A program made the position numbers and the translations under genes. From assembly GCA_035762085.1 (NCBI GenBank), contig DASTPT010000030.1:1-39231 (forward strand): DNA of 39,231 nt, read 5' to 3'. Below are positions 37,096-39,231 of this stretch, piece by piece; position 1 is the first letter of the stretch, and every line of letters begins with the position of its first letter. This stretch comes from HRBIN12 sp035762085 (lineage in GTDB: Bacteria; Actinomycetota; UBA4738; HRBIN12). The notes under the pieces are model-generated. The model was not told the origin of the DNA. It did not search any database and worked only from the letters and a program-made list of their open reading frames with translations.

Positions 37096-37103
37096 GTGAA
37101 ACA
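37088..37103. other. parS: parS site
   Basis: TGTTTCACGTGAAACA is a perfect 16-base palindrome that matches the universal bacterial parS consensus. It covers the rsmG start codon and lies 27 bases after the jag stop. ParB encoded at 33957-34844 should bind here. It marks closeness to the chromosome origin. I saw no second perfect copy in the window, but I could not search exhaustively. Confidence 0.96.
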
Positions 37104-37130
37104 GGACCTTCAGGCTGGGACGGCGTCAGG

Positions 37131-37796
37131 CTACCGGACCCGGCTGATGACGACCCTGCGCTCGGGGTCCTCGCCGCGGCTGGCGCTCTCGACTCCCTCC
37201 ACCGTCGCGACGGCGTCGTGGACGACCTTGCGCTCGTAGGGGGTCATCGGCTCGAGCTCTTCGGAGCGCCCCGTTCGCGCGACCCGGTTGGCGATGTCGT
37301 GGGCTTTGGCGACCAGCCGATCCCGCTGCCGCTTCTTATAGTCCTCCACGTCGACCACGACCCGACAGCGGAGGCCCGTCTTCCGCATCACGACGTGCCG
37401 GGTAAGCTCTTGGAACGCCTCGAGCGTCTGGCCGTGTCGGCCGATGAGGAGCGCCATGTCCTCATCCTCGGGACCGCTCCCGAGGATGTCGACGTACATG
37501 GTCCCGTCCTCGAGGTTCGGCTCGACGCTCGCGTCGATCCCCATCCTGCCGAGCAGATCCTCGAGGAAGTCCGCCGCCGCGTCCGCCTGGTCGTCGAGTT
37601 CGTCCTCGCTCAACTGGTCGGGCTTGCGCCTGAGCCGAACGAGCACGACCGCCTCCTGGCCCCCCATCCCGAGGAAGCTGGAACGGGGCTCCTGCAGGAT
37701 CTGGACGTCGACCTCCTGCTCGCTCACGCCGAGGCGGGCGAGAGCGACCTCGACGGCCTGGTCAACGCTCGGGCCGCTCGCCTGGATCTGATCCAC
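37131..37796 (-). CDS. jag: Jag/KhpB RNA-binding protein
   Basis: The 221-residue protein has three domains. The Jag-N domain (about 3-55) has the EPRSSFLGMGGQEA motif. A KH domain (about 85-155) has the GRHG loop (119-122). The R3H domain (about 157-220) has the R-x3-H pair (R189/H193). KhpB-type proteins bind many mRNAs and influence cell elongation and division. The GTG start at 37796 lies inside the end of yidC, giving a 35-base overlap. No better start was seen without cutting the Jag-N domain. The conserved neighbour order (yidC-jag-rsmG) supports the call. Confidence 0.93.
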   Translation of the reverse strand: MDQIQASGPSVDQAVEVALARLGVSEQEVDVQILQEPRSSFLGMGGQEAVVLVRLRRKPDQLSEDELDDQADAAADFLEDLLGRMGIDASVEPNLEDGTMYVDILGSGPEDEDMALLIGRHGQTLEAFQELTRHVVMRKTGLRCRVVVDVEDYKKRQRDRLVAKAHDIANRVARTGRSEELEPMTPYERKVVHDAVATVEGVESASRGEDPERRVVISRVR

Positions 37797-38874
37797 CGGT
37801 GTCCTTCGTGTCGGGTTTCGGTCGTGGCTTGCCCTTGCCGGCCTGCCCCTTCCCTCCGCCGGGGGCCGGCTTGCCCGGCCGGGCCTTGCGCTGCTGGGCG
37901 CTTGGGCGGGGGCGGCCGGGCTGGTCGCGGCGCTTCCGCTCCTGCTCGGCCCGCTCGCTGAGGGACGTCATGAAGCCCCTCTTCTTCGTCTTCTGGTTCT
38001 CACGAGCGCGCTCGGCGAGCTGTTCTGCGGTTGGGCGACTCTTGAGCATGAAGTACTGCTGGCCGATCTGCCAGACGTTCGAGGTGGTCCAGTACAGTAC
38101 GAGGCCCGCCGGGAAGAAGATGCCGAAGACGCCGAACATGATCGGCATGAGCTTCATCAGCGACTGCTGCCGAGGGTCGACCGCCCCGGCCGGCTGCGCC
38201 TTCTGCGTCTGCTGCTGCTGGTAGAACGTCGTGCCGAACATGAGCACCGCAAACGCGTAGTAGGGGATCCGATCGACCCAGGTCTCCCCGCAGTCCACCG
38301 GATAGGACACCTGCTTCCCCTCGACCGTCACGTTGTCGCCGAGCTCGGCATCGGGGTTCCCCGCCTGCGTGGCCGAGCAGAGCAGGTTCATCGTGAGGAA
38401 CGACGTACCGTCCGGCGGTCCTGCCTCGGTCGGGATCTGGTCGGCCGACTCGATCGGCTGCGGGATCTGCTCCTGGATCACTTGGTAGAGCTCGGTGCCT
38501 TCCGGGATGTGGGGAGGGTGCTGCGGGAGTCGGAGCACCGAGTACATCGCGATGAGGATCGGGAACTGCAGCAGGGTCGGCCAACAGCCGGAGAGGGGAT
38601 TGACCCCGTACTCCTTGTACAGCTTCATGATCTCTTCCTGCTGCTTCTGTTTGTTCTGCTTGTACCGCTGCTGCACCTGCTTGACCTTCGGCTGGACGAG
38701 CTGCATGTGCTGCATGGAGCGGATCTGCTTGATCCCCAACGGGAGCAGGACGAGCCGGATCACGATGGTCAGGACGATGATCGTGATGCCGTAGTTCGGG
38801 ATCACCTCGTAGATCTGGGCGAGGACCCATCCCAGTCCGTCGAGGAGCCACTGCCAGACCACCAGCCCCGTCAC
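37762..38874 (-). CDS. yidC: membrane protein insertase YidC
   Basis: YidC (370 residues) inserts and folds membrane proteins, alone or with SecYEG. The first helix region has NYGITIIVLTIVIRLVLLPLGIKQ. A cytoplasmic hairpin rich in Lys/Gln (KQVQQRYKQNKQKQQEE) follows, then YGVNPLSGCWPTLLQFPILIAMY. Three further helices come next, ending in SNVWQIGQQYF. The external loop of about 80 residues between helices 2 and 3 has two cysteines that may pair. The C-terminal 75 residues are basic and disordered (KGKPRPKPD), likely to touch the ribosome. The GTG overlaps the yidD stop. It lacks the large periplasmic domain of Gram-negative YidC, as expected. Confidence 0.96.
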   Translation of the reverse strand: MTGLVVWQWLLDGLGWVLAQIYEVIPNYGITIIVLTIVIRLVLLPLGIKQIRSMQHMQLVQPKVKQVQQRYKQNKQKQQEEIMKLYKEYGVNPLSGCWPTLLQFPILIAMYSVLRLPQHPPHIPEGTELYQVIQEQIPQPIESADQIPTEAGPPDGTSFLTMNLLCSATQAGNPDAELGDNVTVEGKQVSYPVDCGETWVDRIPYYAFAVLMFGTTFYQQQQTQKAQPAGAVDPRQQSLMKLMPIMFGVFGIFFPAGLVLYWTTSNVWQIGQQYFMLKSRPTAEQLAERARENQKTKKRGFMTSLSERAEQERKRRDQPGRPRPSAQQRKARPGKPAPGGGKGQAGKGKPRPKPDTKDTGGSDPGERPER

Positions 38875-39176
38875 GAAGCTGCCCCTCGTGTGACAGAGAC
38901 ATACTCAGGATCCCTGCTTCGACGAGGCGGAACGTGATCCACCCCGCCATCGGTGAACGGTCCGCAGCGGGCGATCCGCCAAAGGGCCATCGCGCTTCCC
39001 TTCAGCGCACCGTGGGTGCGGATCGCGTCCTCGGCGTAGTGGTAACACGTGGGGTAGAAGCGACACTGCCCACCGAGCCACCCCGAAAGCGTTACGCGGT
39101 AGATCTTGACGAGCCCGAGGAGGAGCAGCCGCGCCGGCGCGCCGGCCGCCCAGAACACTGAGCCCAGGCGCTTCAC
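38871..39176 (-). CDS. yidD: membrane protein insertion efficiency factor YidD
   Basis: The 101-residue protein shows the family core: IYRVTLSGWLGGQCRFYPTCYHYAEDAI, where Cys residues and RFxPTC are invariant, followed by ALWRIARCGPF. A short amphipathic N-terminus probably lies on the membrane. YidD helps YidC-dependent insertion. It overlaps rnpA (GTGA) upstream and yidC (GTGA) downstream, so the three are translationally coupled. The C-terminal 20 residues beyond PP are not conserved. Confidence 0.95.
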   Translation of the reverse strand: MKRLGSVFWAAGAPARLLLLGLVKIYRVTLSGWLGGQCRFYPTCYHYAEDAIRTHGALKGSAMALWRIARCGPFTDGGVDHVPPRRSRDPEYVSVTRGAAS

Positions 39177-39231
39177 TCGACCACCACCCGTGCCGCCGCG
39201 AGCAGCTCGTTCATCTCCTCCACCAGATCCT
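39173..39231 (-). CDS. rnpA: ribonuclease P protein component, C-terminal end only
   Basis: The last 18 codons of a gene entering from the right edge read DLVEEMNELLAAARVVVE and then stop. The sequence itself is too short for a domain call. A helical end of this type is usual for RnpA, and in all known relatives of this operon the gene before yidD is rnpA. The stop overlaps the yidD GTG (GTGA). Confidence 0.7.
   Translation of the reverse strand, partial: DLVEEMNELLAAARVVVE

Noticed and set aside
1..39231. CRISPR array, tRNA, rRNA, riboswitch, transposase or phage genes
   Set aside because: No regularly spaced repeats, cloverleaf, conserved RNA motif or mobile-element protein was recognised. 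All genes look chromosomal and have uniform GC-rich codon use.

Overview
The window is dense, high-GC DNA carrying 36 protein genes and no gap longer than about 75 bases. I see no tRNA, rRNA, CRISPR array, insertion sequence or prophage. Gene content and order point to the phylum Actinomycetota. The right end reads rnpA-yidD-yidC-jag-rsmG-parA-parB with a perfect parS site, which is the conserved gene order beside the actinobacterial chromosome origin. Further left come pcnA, a NUDIX gene, a DUF6049-like gene, murJ, a kinase with a discoidin-like domain, sigM, trxB, trxA and a cwlM-like gene. This is essentially the Mycobacterium tuberculosis Rv3907-Rv3922 order. Additions such as a menaquinone block, a Ni-type superoxide dismutase and a PilT-like ATPase suggest a lineage outside the well-studied Actinomycetia, but class and genus cannot be fixed from the sequence alone.

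Layout. 1-3123: the end of a secreted RTX-type calcium-binding protein, a divergent pair for nickel superoxide dismutase (sodX peptidase and sodN), and a degenerate YchF-like P-loop protein. 3143-9151: an MFS transporter, a HTH-TOBE (molybdate-type) regulator overlapping a MOT1-like molybdate transporter, signal peptidase I, and a CtpE-like P-type ATPase. 9197-12441 (minus): pcnA, a PilT-like ATPase and a DedA membrane protein. 12478-20608 (plus): NUDIX hydrolase, TSUP permease, DUF6049-like protein, MurJ, a TadE-like protein, a membrane kinase with an external discoidin-like domain, SigM-type ECF sigma factor and its zinc-finger anti-sigma factor. 20660-28056: a MerR regulator and menaquinone genes menG, menF, menD, menA, menB and menE. 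28117-30552: thioredoxin reductase, thioredoxin and a CwlM-like protein whose amidase zinc site is degraded. 30583-33926: a 34-residue membrane protein, an F420-type LLM oxidoreductase, a PLP aminotransferase and a Ddl-like ATP-grasp ligase. 33957-39231 (minus): the origin-proximal operon.

Functional themes. Cell-envelope construction dominates: MurJ flips lipid II, the kinase and CwlM-like protein are candidates for its control, and the sigma/anti-sigma pair probably senses envelope stress. YidC and YidD insert membrane proteins, and ParABS/RsmG/Jag are the housekeeping genes by the origin. Redox and respiration form a second theme (Ni-SOD, thioredoxin system, menaquinone).

Two sequence-wide habits stand out. 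Many genes have a TANNNT -10 box that ends only 6-10 bases before the start codon, which implies leaderless or nearly leaderless mRNAs. Ten gene pairs are joined by ATGA/GTGA stop-start overlaps. The most unusual items are the separate MurJ and kinase-discoidin genes with a TadE-like gene between them, the CwlM-like protein with lost zinc ligands, the long acidic tail on ParA, a parS site lying on the rsmG start codon, a 34-residue membrane protein with its own leaderless promoter, and a YchF-like protein with Arg in place of the P-loop Lys. No wholly new multi-gene system could be demonstrated.
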